From Streptomyces gilvus (lineage in GTDB: Bacteria; Actinomycetota; Actinomycetes; Streptomycetales; Streptomycetaceae), in NCBI RefSeq assembly GCF_022513565.1, contig NZ_JAKWBE010000027.1, forward strand, positions 1 to 64,000: a stretch of DNA of 64,000 nucleotides. Direction: 5' to 3'. Position 1 is the stretch's first letter; each line of letters starts with the position of its first letter. The position numbers and the translations under genes were made by a program. Below, piece by piece: positions 43,613 through 51,113 of the stretch. Below the pieces are notes generated by a model. The model was not told the origin of the DNA. It saw only the letters and a program-made list of their open reading frames with translations, and did not search any database.

Positions 43613-44818
43613 GTGACGTTCGACATCACCGCCCTCCGCTCCCAGTTCCCGGCCCTGGCCGCCGGTGTCGCCCACTTCGACGGACCCGGCGGCACCCAGA
43701 CCCCCGAGCCCGTCATCCGGGCGATCGCCGACGCGCTGGCGAACCCCCTGTCCAACCGCGGCCACACCGCGCCCGGCGAGCGCAACGCCGAGACCATCGT
43801 CACCGAGGCCCGCCGGGCCCTGGCCGACCTGCTCGGAGCGCGGCCGTCCGGCATCGTCGTCGGCCGCAGCGCCACCCAGCTGACGTACGACTTCTCCCGG
43901 ACCCTCGCCAAGACCTGGGCGCCCGGCGACGAGGTCGTCGTCACCCGGCTCGACCACGACGCCAACATCCGCCCCTGGGTGCAGGCCGCGGCCCAGGCCG
44001 GCGCCACCGTGCGCTGGGCCGACTTCGACCCGGCCACCGGCGAGCTGGCCGTCGACGACGTCCGGGCCGTGCTGTCCGGACGCACCCGGCTGGTAGCCGT
44101 CACCGCCGCCTCCAACCTGATCGGCACCCGCCCCGCCATCCCCGAGATCGCCCGACTGGCCCACGAGGCCGGTGCGCTGGTCCACGTCGACGGCGTCCAC
44201 CACACCGCCCACTCCCTGGTGGACCTGGAGTCGCTCGGCGCCGACTTCTACGTCTGCTCGCCGTACAAGTTCCTCGGCCCGCACCACGGAGTCCTCGCCG
44301 CCCGGCCGGAGTTGCTGGAGACCCTGCGACCGGACAAGCTGCTGCCGTCCACCGACGCGGTCCCCGAGCGCTTCGAACTCGGCACTCTGCCCTACGAGTT
44401 CCTCGCCGGCACCCGGGCGGCGGTCGACTTCCTCGCCGGCCTCGACACCGCCGCCGTGGGAAGCCGACGCGAGCGCCTGGCCGCCGCCTACACCGCCCTG
44501 GAGGCGCACGAACACGTCCTGCGCACCCGGATCGACAAGGGACTGGCCGCCCTCGACGGCGTCGTCGTGCGCTCCCGGGCGGCCGACCGCACCCCCACCC
44601 TGCTGCTGACCTTCGAACGGCACAGCACCGTGGACGCCTACGCCTTCCTCGCCGAGCGCGGCGTCCACGCCCCCTCGGGCTCCTTCTACGCCATCGAGGC
44701 CTCCCGCCGCCTGGGCCTCGGCGACACCGGCGGCCTGCGGGTCGGGCTCGCGCCGTACAACAGCACGGAGGACGTCGAACGGCTGCTGACGGGGCTGTCC
44801 GACTTCCTCGCGCGATAG
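43613..44818 (+). CDS. class-V PLP aminotransferase / cysteine desulfurase-like protein
   Basis: 401 residues, starting at GTG 43613 behind AGGAG. Blocks: NRGHTAPGERNAETIVTEARRALADLLGA, VTAASNLIGTRPAIPEIARLAHEAG, LVHVDGVHHTAH, and the PLP lysine in YVCSPYKFLGPHHG. Members labelled cysteine desulfurase-like often have other substrates; no catalytic Cys loop is obvious to me. With the P450 and amidohydrolase it may act on an amino-acid-derived compound (inference). Confidence 0.82.
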   Translation: MTFDITALRSQFPALAAGVAHFDGPGGTQTPEPVIRAIADALANPLSNRGHTAPGERNAETIVTEARRALADLLGARPSGIVVGRSATQLTYDFSRTLAKTWAPGDEVVVTRLDHDANIRPWVQAAAQAGATVRWADFDPATGELAVDDVRAVLSGRTRLVAVTAASNLIGTRPAIPEIARLAHEAGALVHVDGVHHTAHSLVDLESLGADFYVCSPYKFLGPHHGVLAARPELLETLRPDKLLPSTDAVPERFELGTLPYEFLAGTRAAVDFLAGLDTAAVGSRRERLAAAYTALEAHEHVLRTRIDKGLAALDGVVVRSRAADRTPTLLLTFERHSTVDAYAFLAERGVHAPSGSFYAIEASRRLGLGDTGGLRVGLAPYNSTEDVERLLTGLSDFLAR

Positions 44819-44822
44819 TCCC

Positions 44823-45644
44823 TCAGAGCTGTCCGCCCCGCTCCAGCGGGATCTTCTCGCCGGCCTCGACCGCGAGGGGCAGACGGTTCTCGGCCGGCGG
44901 CAGCGGGCAGGTGGCCAGGTCCGTGTAGGCGCAGGGCAGGTTGGCGGCGCGGTTGAAGTCGACCCTCACCCCGCCCTCGGCGTCGGGGGCGGCGATCTGC
45001 AGGGCGCGGTTGGCCGCGTAGGTGGTCACGCCGGAGGTCTCGTCGGTGAACAGCACCATCAGCGAGCCGGGCTCCCCGCCGTTGAAGGCGGTGAGCCGGT
45101 GCGCGGTGCCGTCCAGCTCGAACTCGACCTGTCCGGGGGAGTCGTACACGTGCTCAAGACCCTCGACGGCGGCGCCCACGGTCACCGGGCGCGGCGCGTC
45201 GAACGGCAGGAAGCGGCCGGTGAGCGCCCAGCGCGGGTCGGGCTCGTAGGCGGGCGTGAACGTGAAGGCCGTACGCAGGGCGTTCTCGGGGTGGCGGGGG
45301 CGCAGGATGTCGTGGCCGCCGCGCTTGGCGACCTCGATCACCGCGTCGCCCCAGCCGACGTGGACACTGGCACGCTCGGCGAGCACGCCGAAGTCGTGAC
45401 GGCCGCGCACGACCTGCCCGTCCACCGTCACCTCCTCGCCCTCGGCGAGGTCGACGACCACGCCGTCGCCCGTGGCGGCCCAGGCGCCCGGCGCGTCCTC
45501 GAAGCGGGTGGGCTCCTCGGTCAGCCAGCGGAGGCTGGTGATCGCGAGGAAGCCGTGCGGGGCGGAGAGCACGGCCTCCTTGCGCCGGTGCCACTCCTCC
45601 CACTCCTGGACGAAGCTCACGCGGTCGACGTCTTGGACGGTCAT
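44823..45644 (-). CDS. DUF1684 family protein
   Basis: 273 residues. Characteristic blocks: WEEWHRRKEAVLSAPHGFLAITSLRWL, HDILRPRHPENALRTAFTFTPAY, LTAFNGGEPGSLMVLFTDETSGVTTYAANR, VDFNRAANLPCAYTDLATCPLPPAENRLPLAVEAGEK. This fits DUF1684, a beta-rich family of unknown function common in Streptomyces. ATG 45644 follows GAGAGGGG. It converges on the PLP enzyme with only four bases between stops. Confidence 0.82.
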   Translation of the reverse strand: MTVQDVDRVSFVQEWEEWHRRKEAVLSAPHGFLAITSLRWLTEEPTRFEDAPGAWAATGDGVVVDLAEGEEVTVDGQVVRGRHDFGVLAERASVHVGWGDAVIEVAKRGGHDILRPRHPENALRTAFTFTPAYEPDPRWALTGRFLPFDAPRPVTVGAAVEGLEHVYDSPGQVEFELDGTAHRLTAFNGGEPGSLMVLFTDETSGVTTYAANRALQIAAPDAEGGVRVDFNRAANLPCAYTDLATCPLPPAENRLPLAVEAGEKIPLERGGQL

Positions 45645-45739
45645 GTCGGTCCCCTCTCGCTGCACGGGCTCGTGCTGGGTGCAACCGTCGCGCCGGGGCG
45701 GGTCATCCAGGCTGATGTTGCAATCGTATGAAATGGGCG

Positions 45740-46348
45740 TCAGTCGGATCCCCCGCGGGCGTTGTAGACCGTGATCTCGCCGGCGTCGATGGCCTCGCGG
45801 TAGCCCCGGAACACCGCGATCGCCTCGTCCCGGAGCACGTCCCCCGTGACCTTGATGCCGCGTGCCTCGAACTGCTCCGCCCAGTCGTCGGGCAGGGGGC
45901 CCTCGTCGAAGGTGGTGAGCTGTTCCAGTTCCTCTCCGGCGCCGGCCACCACCAGCCCGCGCACCCCGGACCACAGTGCCGCGCCGTAACACTGCACGCA
46001 CGGACGCCAGTTGACGACCAGCTCGTGGGCCGGCAGGCCCTCGGCGCCGAGATCCCAGCCGCCGACCGACGTCTGGGCCAGCGCGAGCGCGAGGACCTCG
46101 GCGTGCGCGCTGGAGACGTCGGAGGCGAGGACGACGTTCACACCGACCGACACGATCCGGCCGGTGTCCGCCTCGGCCACCAGCGCGGCGAAGGGGCCGC
46201 CGTCGCCCTCACGCCAGGTGCGGTCGGCCAGCCGGTGCACGAGCCGCATGCGGTCCTCACGACCGGGGACGACGGCGGGCACGTCCGCCAGTTCGTCCTC
46301 GATCCAGGCAGGCAGCGAGAGGCGGTACTCCCTGGCGATGTCGATCAT
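45740..46348 (-). CDS. cytidine/nucleoside deaminase-like protein
   Basis: 202 residues. The zinc site of the CDA fold is intact: SSAHAEVLAL (HAE) and RPCVQCYGAAL (PCxxC). The N-terminal half is PFAALVAEADTGRIVSVGVN, as in guanine and tRNA-type deaminases. The nucleobase or other amine substrate cannot be assigned. It lies 95 bp upstream of the DUF1684 gene on the same strand and next to gene remnants on its upstream side. Confidence 0.82.
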   Translation of the reverse strand: MIDIAREYRLSLPAWIEDELADVPAVVPGREDRMRLVHRLADRTWREGDGGPFAALVAEADTGRIVSVGVNVVLASDVSSAHAEVLALALAQTSVGGWDLGAEGLPAHELVVNWRPCVQCYGAALWSGVRGLVVAGAGEELEQLTTFDEGPLPDDWAEQFEARGIKVTGDVLRDEAIAVFRGYREAIDAGEITVYNARGGSD

Positions 46349-46513
46349 GCTGTGACTTTCTGTCCGGGGCGGCCGGTACCGCCGTGACGACGGGACACAG
46401 GGTGTCGGGTCCCCACGTCGAACCGTTCGAGGCGCGAGGACATGGATCAGTGGCGCGATCGCCGTCACCCTCCGCGGTCGACCCCGTACCGTTTGTTGCG
46501 TCCGAGGTGACGG

Positions 46514-46798
46514 TTGCGCCAGGGTGTTCTGCCCGCCCGGCTCTTCGGCCTCGACCGGGACCTCGGCACCGTGGAGAAGGGCAGGCTGGCGGACCTGACC
46601 GTCGTCGACGGCGACCCCTTCACGGACTTCGACACCCTCGTGCGTACCGTCGCGGTACTGAGGGGCGGAGTGCCCTACACCACCGAGGAGTTGACCGCCG
46701 ACTTCGAGCCGGCGGCCCGGAGCACGACCGAAGCCGAGGAGGACTGGCTGGCGATGGGCACGCTGATGCGCAGGGACGCCTGCTGCGACGCCCACTGA
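46514..46798 (+). pseudogene. C-terminal remnant of an amidohydrolase (imidazolonepropionase-like)
   Basis: The frame from TTG 46514 to 46798 encodes LFGLDRDLGTVEKGRLADLTVVDGDPF, then RTVAVLRGGVPYT: the standard C-terminal beta-sandwich closure of amidohydrolases. The catalytic barrel is missing; the same frame upstream meets a TGA just before 46511 and is non-homologous. No ribosome site is visible. It is a truncated relic rather than a functional protein. Confidence 0.7.
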
Positions 46799-46880
46799 GC
46801 CGATGTCGTGCGTGCGACACGTGGGCACTGTCCCCTGCCGGTGCCCCGCAACGTCGTCGTCCGGTAGTGATCCTTTCCGG

Positions 46881-47029
46881 TCAGGCGGCGTCGGCCGCCT
46901 GAGCGCGCAGCGGGTTCGGCGGCGCGATCACGGGGACGCCCTGGTTCTGCAGCTCCGCGACGACACCGGCCCAGCTGCGGCGTCGGCGAAGGCGCCGTGC
47001 ACGAGAAGGGCGGTGGGTGTGGGCGTCAT
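46881..47029 (-). pseudogene. N-terminal remnant of an alpha/beta hydrolase with a frameshift
   Basis: From ATG 47029 the product reads TPTALLVHGAFADAA, the start of the common LVHGAFADAASW hydrolases. One base is missing after the GCAGC, and the next frame continues WAGVVAELQNQGVPVIAPPNPLRAQAADAA before a TGA at 46881. The interval is 149 bases, not a multiple of three. The rest of the enzyme is absent. Confidence 0.75.
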
Positions 47030-47046
47030 GGCGGCTGGCTCCCGGC

Positions 47047-48018
47047 TCAGTCGGTGCGGAGGGCCGCGCGCAGGGTGGCGACGGCCTGGTTGATGGCGGC
47101 CTCGGCGGCGTGGGTCTCGCGCAGGGCGTCGAGCATCACGAAGTCGTGGATGATGCCCTGGTAGCGCACGGCGGTCACGGGGACTCCGGCCTCGCGCAGC
47201 TTGTTGGCGTAGGCCTCGCCCTCGTCCCGCAGGACGTCCGCCTCACCGGTGATCACCAGGGCCGGGGGCAGCCCGGCCAGCTGCTCGGTGGAGGCCCGCA
47301 GCGGCGAGGCGGTGATCTGCGCCCGCTCGGCCTCGTCGGTCGTGTACTGGTCCCAGAACCACCGCATGCCGTCCCGGCGCAGGAAGTAGCCCTCGGCGAA
47401 CTGGTGGTAGGACGGCGTGTCGAAGCTCGCGTCGGTCACCGGGTAGAACAGCACCTGCTGCACCAGCGGGACATCGCCGCGCTCCTTGGCCTGCAAGGTC
47501 AGCGCCGCCGTCATGTTGCCGCCCACCGAGTCACCGGCCACCGCCAGCCGCGAGCCGTCCAGGTCCTTGGTGGAACCCTGCTCGACGACCCACTTCGCGA
47601 CCGTGTAGTTCTGCTCGATGGCGACCGGGTAGCGCACCTCGGGGGAGAGGTCGTACTCGGGGAAGACCACGGCCGCGCCCGCGCCGACGGCGAGTTCGCG
47701 CACCAGCCGGTCATGGGTGTGGGCGTTGCCGAAGACCCAGCCCGCGCCGTGGATGTAGAGGATGACCGGCAGGGTGCCGGCGGCCCCGGCGGGGCGGACG
47801 ATGCGGGCCCGGACACTGCCGGTCGGGCCGCCGGAGACGGTGATCCACTCCTCGTCGACCGCGGGCTTGGCGATCTCACCCGACTGCACCTCGTCGACGG
47901 CCTTGCGGCCCTCGGCGGGCGGCAGGTCGAAGAGGTACGGCGGGTTGGCGGTGGCCTCGACGAAGGCCTGGGCGGCCGGTTCGAGGACCGGCTTGACCGG
48001 TTCGGCGGTCTGGGACAT
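47047..48018 (-). CDS. alpha/beta hydrolase, HSL/GDXG esterase family
   Basis: 323 residues. Oxyanion block ILYIHGAGWVFGNAHTHDRLV (HGGGW-like), nucleophile elbow LAVAGDSVGGNMTAAL (GDSxGG), then Asp in ALVITGEADVLRDEGEAYA and His in GIIHDFVMLDAL. It is a complete hormone-sensitive-lipase-type esterase. ATG 48018 follows GGGAGAACGTG. The frame stays open upstream into an AfsR remnant (48163-48576), a by-product of a deletion rather than a natural fusion. Confidence 0.85.
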   Translation of the reverse strand: MSQTAEPVKPVLEPAAQAFVEATANPPYLFDLPPAEGRKAVDEVQSGEIAKPAVDEEWITVSGGPTGSVRARIVRPAGAAGTLPVILYIHGAGWVFGNAHTHDRLVRELAVGAGAAVVFPEYDLSPEVRYPVAIEQNYTVAKWVVEQGSTKDLDGSRLAVAGDSVGGNMTAALTLQAKERGDVPLVQQVLFYPVTDASFDTPSYHQFAEGYFLRRDGMRWFWDQYTTDEAERAQITASPLRASTEQLAGLPPALVITGEADVLRDEGEAYANKLREAGVPVTAVRYQGIIHDFVMLDALRETHAAEAAINQAVATLRAALRTD

Positions 48019-48162
48019 CACGTTCTCCCGAAGTGTGTGGCTGGTGATGCGCGAGCGCGTCGACGAGCACGCTAGGAGCGCAGGGCGTGGGCGAGTTGAC
48101 TGCCGGCGCATGACAGCTGGTCCCGCAGCGCACTGGAACTCCCGCCCGCGCTCTCGCGCCAC

Positions 48163-48576
48163 TCGCTCCTGCGCGGCCCGGTCGCCGCTCGCCCGGAACA
48201 GCTCCAGCGCCCGCTGGTTGTGGTGCAGGGCGCCGGGAAGGTCGCCCTCCTGGTCCGCCTCCCAGCCGAGGCTGCGATGGGTCTGGGCCCGGCCGATCGG
48301 GTCGCCCAGCTCCGTGAAGAGTTCCAGGGCGCGGCGCAGCCGGGGCCGGGAGCGGTCGTGCAGGCCCAGCCGGCCCTCCGCCCGGCCCAGACCGCGCAGG
48401 CCGTGCGCCTCCCACACCGGGTCGGACAGCCGCAGCGCGCCGGCGAGCGCGGTGTGCTGGGCGGCCAGCCCGTCGTGCACCAGCAGGGCACGTTCGCGCG
48501 GCCCGCCCAGTGCGAGTTCCGCCCACTCCCGACGTACCCGAACCGGCCCCAGGACCGAGAACTCCACCGGCCCCAC
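48163..48576 (-). pseudogene. AfsR/SARP-type regulator remnant with large internal deletion
   Basis: From GTG 48576 the first 32 residues (VEFSVLGPVRVRR, then LALGGPRERALL) are the exact start of AfsR-like SARP regulators. At about 48480 the sequence jumps directly to the C-terminal TPR part (AHGLRGLGRAEGRLG, LGDPIGRAQTHRSLGWEADQEGDLPGALHHNQRALELF). The DNA-binding, BTAD and NB-ARC regions are gone, roughly 700-800 residues by family length. The frame then runs on toward the esterase at 48018 without a stop. Confidence 0.8.
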
Positions 48577-48610
48577 CCACCTTGTTGATCTTCAGCCCCC
48601 GTCCGACCCT

Positions 48611-48641
48611 CCGTGACGTCCCGGGTTACCCAGGGTCACGG
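48611..48641 (-). terminator. hairpin downstream of the TetR gene
   Basis: CCGTGAC (48611-48617) and GTCACGG (48635-48641) form a perfect stem with a small GGG/CCC inner pairing. It lies between the tetR stop (48711) and the AfsR remnant and can terminate tetR transcription. Confidence 0.5.
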
Positions 48642-48710
48642 CAGGAAGGGGCGCCGCACGGGGGAGCCGACCTGCCCGGCGCGGTCACGCAGGCGTCCGG
48701 GACAGCGCGC

Positions 48711-49358
48711 CTAGCGCCGATAGCGAGCCGTCACGGCCGTGAGGTACCCCCGCAGCATCACCTTCGCCTCCTCCAGCAGCCGCTCGTCGCCCTGTGCGTC
48801 GCGCCGGAAGGCCTCCTGGGCCAGCGCGTCCGCGGCCAGGACCGAGGCGTGGCAGGCGCGGGCGAGGGCCTCGTCGTCGGCGGCGAGGTCGAGGGCGAGC
48901 AGGACGCGGCGGATACCGTCGGCCATCCGGAGCTTGTGCTCGCGGTCGGCGGCCCGGGTCCGCTCGGTCAGACCACTGCCGAACCACAGGGCGCGGAAGC
49001 CGTGTTCGCCGCGGTAGATCGCGGCGTACGCGTCCAGGAGCAGGCCGACCGGGTCCGCCCACCGCTCGGTCGCCGCCGCCTCGGCGAAACCGTCCATGGC
49101 GGCCTCCAGCTTGGCGAAGTACCCGGCCGCCAGGGCGTCGATGATCGCGTCCCGGTCGGGCAGGTACTGGTACAGCGAGCCGACCGACACCCGGGCCGCC
49201 GCGGCCACCCGGGTCGTGGTCAGCGCCTCGACCCCGTCCCGGATCAGGATGTGCTCGGCCGTCTCCAGCACCCGGGCCAAGCGGGCCTTGCTGCGCGCCT
49301 GTTGCGGGGTCCGGCGCAGGGGGAGGGCTCCGCCGGGATCCGCGGTCGGCTCTCCCAC
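48711..49358 (-). CDS. TetR family regulator
   Basis: 215 residues. N-terminal HTH: ARLARVLETAEHILIRDGVEALTTTRVAAAARVSVGSLYQYLPDRDAIIDAL, typical TetR with recognition helix VSVGSLYQYL. The C-terminal ligand domain is all-helical. It is divergent from the class II aldolase gene with 58 bp between starts, and an imperfect palindrome (49378-49398) lies in that gap. The likely role is autorepression plus control of the aldolase/kinase operon. Confidence 0.88.
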   Translation of the reverse strand: MGEPTADPGGALPLRRTPQQARSKARLARVLETAEHILIRDGVEALTTTRVAAAARVSVGSLYQYLPDRDAIIDALAAGYFAKLEAAMDGFAEAAATERWADPVGLLLDAYAAIYRGEHGFRALWFGSGLTERTRAADREHKLRMADGIRRVLLALDLAADDEALARACHASVLAADALAQEAFRRDAQGDERLLEEAKVMLRGYLTAVTARYRR

Positions 49359-49377
49359 GAAGGAACCTCCGAACGTG

Positions 49378-49398
49378 AACGTGACATTGTTTCATGTT
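49378..49398. promoter_or_regulatory. palindromic operator, probable TetR site
   Basis: AACGTGA (49378-49384) and TCATGTT (49392-49398) are inverted arms with one mismatch and a 7-base centre. A second AACGTGA copy overlaps just upstream (49372-49378). The site lies midway between the divergent tetR and aldolase starts. Confidence 0.55.
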
Positions 49399-49416
49399 TA
49401 GACTACGGTCGCGCCC

Positions 49417-50103
49417 ATGACCGACTCAAGCTCGGCGCTGGGGCCGCAGCGGGCCGCCGTGGCCGACGCCTGCCGGCGTCTGGGGGCCGAGGGCCTGCTC
49501 ATCGGTACGGCCGGGAACGTCAGCGTGCGCGTCGAGGACCAGGTCGCGATCACCGCCACCGGCGCGGTGCTCGCCGAACTGACCCCGGACCAGGTCAGCG
49601 TGGTCGACCTGGACGGCAGGCTCGTGGCCGGGACGCTGGCGCCGACCTCGGAACTGGACCTGCATCTCGGTGTCTACCGCCGCTACGGCACCGGGGCGGT
49701 CGTCCACACCCACGCCCCGATGGCCACCGCGCTCTCCCTCGTCCTCGACGAACTCCCCTGCGTCCACTACCAGTTGCTGACGCTGGGCGGCACCGTCCGA
49801 GTCGCGCCGTACGCCACCTTCGGCACCCCCGAACTCGCCGAGTCGGTGATCGCCGCGCTGGAGGGCCGCAGCGCCGCCCTGATGGCCAACCACGGCGCGG
49901 TCACCCACGCGACCACGCTCGACAAGGCCGTCGAGCACGCGCTGCTGCTGGAGTGGGCCTGCGGCGTCTACCAGCACGCCGCCGCGCTCGGCACCCCCCG
50001 CGTCCTCGACGAACAGCGGCAACTCGCGGTCATCGAGGCCGCCATCGCCCGTGACTACGGCACCACCCACCCCGTACCACCCGCGCAGGAGGAGAAGCGA
50101 TGA
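49417..50103 (+). CDS. class II aldolase/adducin family (fuculose-phosphate aldolase-like)
   Basis: 228 residues. Blocks: LGAEGLLIGTAGNVSVRV, the zinc site VHTHAPMATALSL (HTH), GTPELAESVIAALEGRSAALMANHGAV (third His), and the conserved Glu in SELDLHLGVYR. It splits or epimerises a sugar phosphate, as L-fuculose-1-P aldolase and relatives do. Its stop overlaps the PfkB kinase start (ATGA), indicating a coupled phosphorylation-cleavage pair. Confidence 0.85.
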   Translation: MTDSSSALGPQRAAVADACRRLGAEGLLIGTAGNVSVRVEDQVAITATGAVLAELTPDQVSVVDLDGRLVAGTLAPTSELDLHLGVYRRYGTGAVVHTHAPMATALSLVLDELPCVHYQLLTLGGTVRVAPYATFGTPELAESVIAALEGRSAALMANHGAVTHATTLDKAVEHALLLEWACGVYQHAAALGTPRVLDEQRQLAVIEAAIARDYGTTHPVPPAQEEKR

Positions 50104-51026
50104 AGGTCGTCACGATGGGCGTGCACGTACTGGACGTGCTGGTACGGCCGGTTGAGGCGATACCCGAGGGCCAGGGCGCCACCCTCGTCGAGGACATCAG
50201 GATGACCGCCGCCGGGACGGCAGCCGGGACCGCCCTGACCCTCGCCAAGCTCGGCGCCGAGGTCCGCACCGCCGGCGCGATCGGCACCGATCCGACCGGC
50301 GATCTGCTCCTGCAACTGCTGGAGCGGGCGGGAATCGACACCGGGCTGGTCGTCCGCCGGACCGACACCTCCACCTCCGCCACCGTCCTGCCCATCCGCC
50401 CCAACGGCGACCGCCCCACCCTCCATCTGCTCGGCGCCAACATCACCTACGGCCTCGACGACGTCCCGTGGGACGCGCTGGCTGAGGCGACACATCTGCA
50501 CCTGGGCGGACCGGAGTTGATCGGCGCCGAGGTCGCCGCGCGGATCCTCGCCCACGCCAAGGAGCACGACGTCGTCACCTCCGTCGACCTCCTCGCGCCG
50601 GGCGAGCTGGGCACCTTCGACCAGATCGAACCGATCCTCCCGTACATCGACCACCTGCTCCCCAACGAGGACCAGGTCCTCGGCTTCAGCGAGGAGCAGG
50701 ACCTCGTCACCGGCGCCAGGAAGTTCCTCGCGGCCGGCACCGGTCTCGTCGCCGTCACCCGCGGCGGCGAGGGCGCGCTCCTGATCACGGCCGAGGGCAC
50801 CCAGGCGGTCCCCGCCTTCGACGTCGACGTCGTCGACACCACCGGCTGCGGCGACGCCTTCTCGGCCGGCTTCCTGCGCGGCGTCAGCCTCGACCGCACC
50901 CCGAAGGAGGCCGCCGTACTCGGCAACGCGGCGGCGGCCCTGGTGGCGCAGGGCCTCGGCAGCGACCACGGCGCCTTCGACCTCCCGGAGGCCGACGAGT
51001 TCGCGATGACCCACAAGACCCGGTGA
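50100..51026 (+). CDS. PfkB family carbohydrate kinase
   Basis: 308 residues. N-terminal MGVHVLDVLVRP, GG-like TAAGTAAGTALTLAKLGAEV, and the C-terminal PfkB signature VVDTTGCGDAFSAGFLRGV with the catalytic Asp. It phosphorylates a sugar or nucleoside; with the coupled class II aldolase, the natural guess is a ketose-phosphate made for cleavage to DHAP and an aldehyde. No sugar transporter is adjacent, and the next gene is a drug-type MFS. Confidence 0.88.
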   Translation: MKVVTMGVHVLDVLVRPVEAIPEGQGATLVEDIRMTAAGTAAGTALTLAKLGAEVRTAGAIGTDPTGDLLLQLLERAGIDTGLVVRRTDTSTSATVLPIRPNGDRPTLHLLGANITYGLDDVPWDALAEATHLHLGGPELIGAEVAARILAHAKEHDVVTSVDLLAPGELGTFDQIEPILPYIDHLLPNEDQVLGFSEEQDLVTGARKFLAAGTGLVAVTRGGEGALLITAEGTQAVPAFDVDVVDTTGCGDAFSAGFLRGVSLDRTPKEAAVLGNAAAALVAQGLGSDHGAFDLPEADEFAMTHKTR

Positions 51027-51113
51027 CCGCGGCGCCGCCCATCGAGTGGTGACGGTCGCGGCACGGGCGTACGGTCGGACAGTGGACGGCACCGTTCACC
51101 GAGAGCACGCACC

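Noticed and set aside
41818-44205. A 795-codon minus-strand frame across the P450 and PLP enzyme
   Set aside because: The plus strand holds clear P450 and class-V PLP motifs; the antisense frame is low-complexity Gly/Asp/Arg.
47047-48576. A single 509-residue AfsR-esterase fusion
   Set aside because: The esterase has its own ribosome site and ATG at 48018, and the upstream part is a deleted regulator joined by chance in frame.
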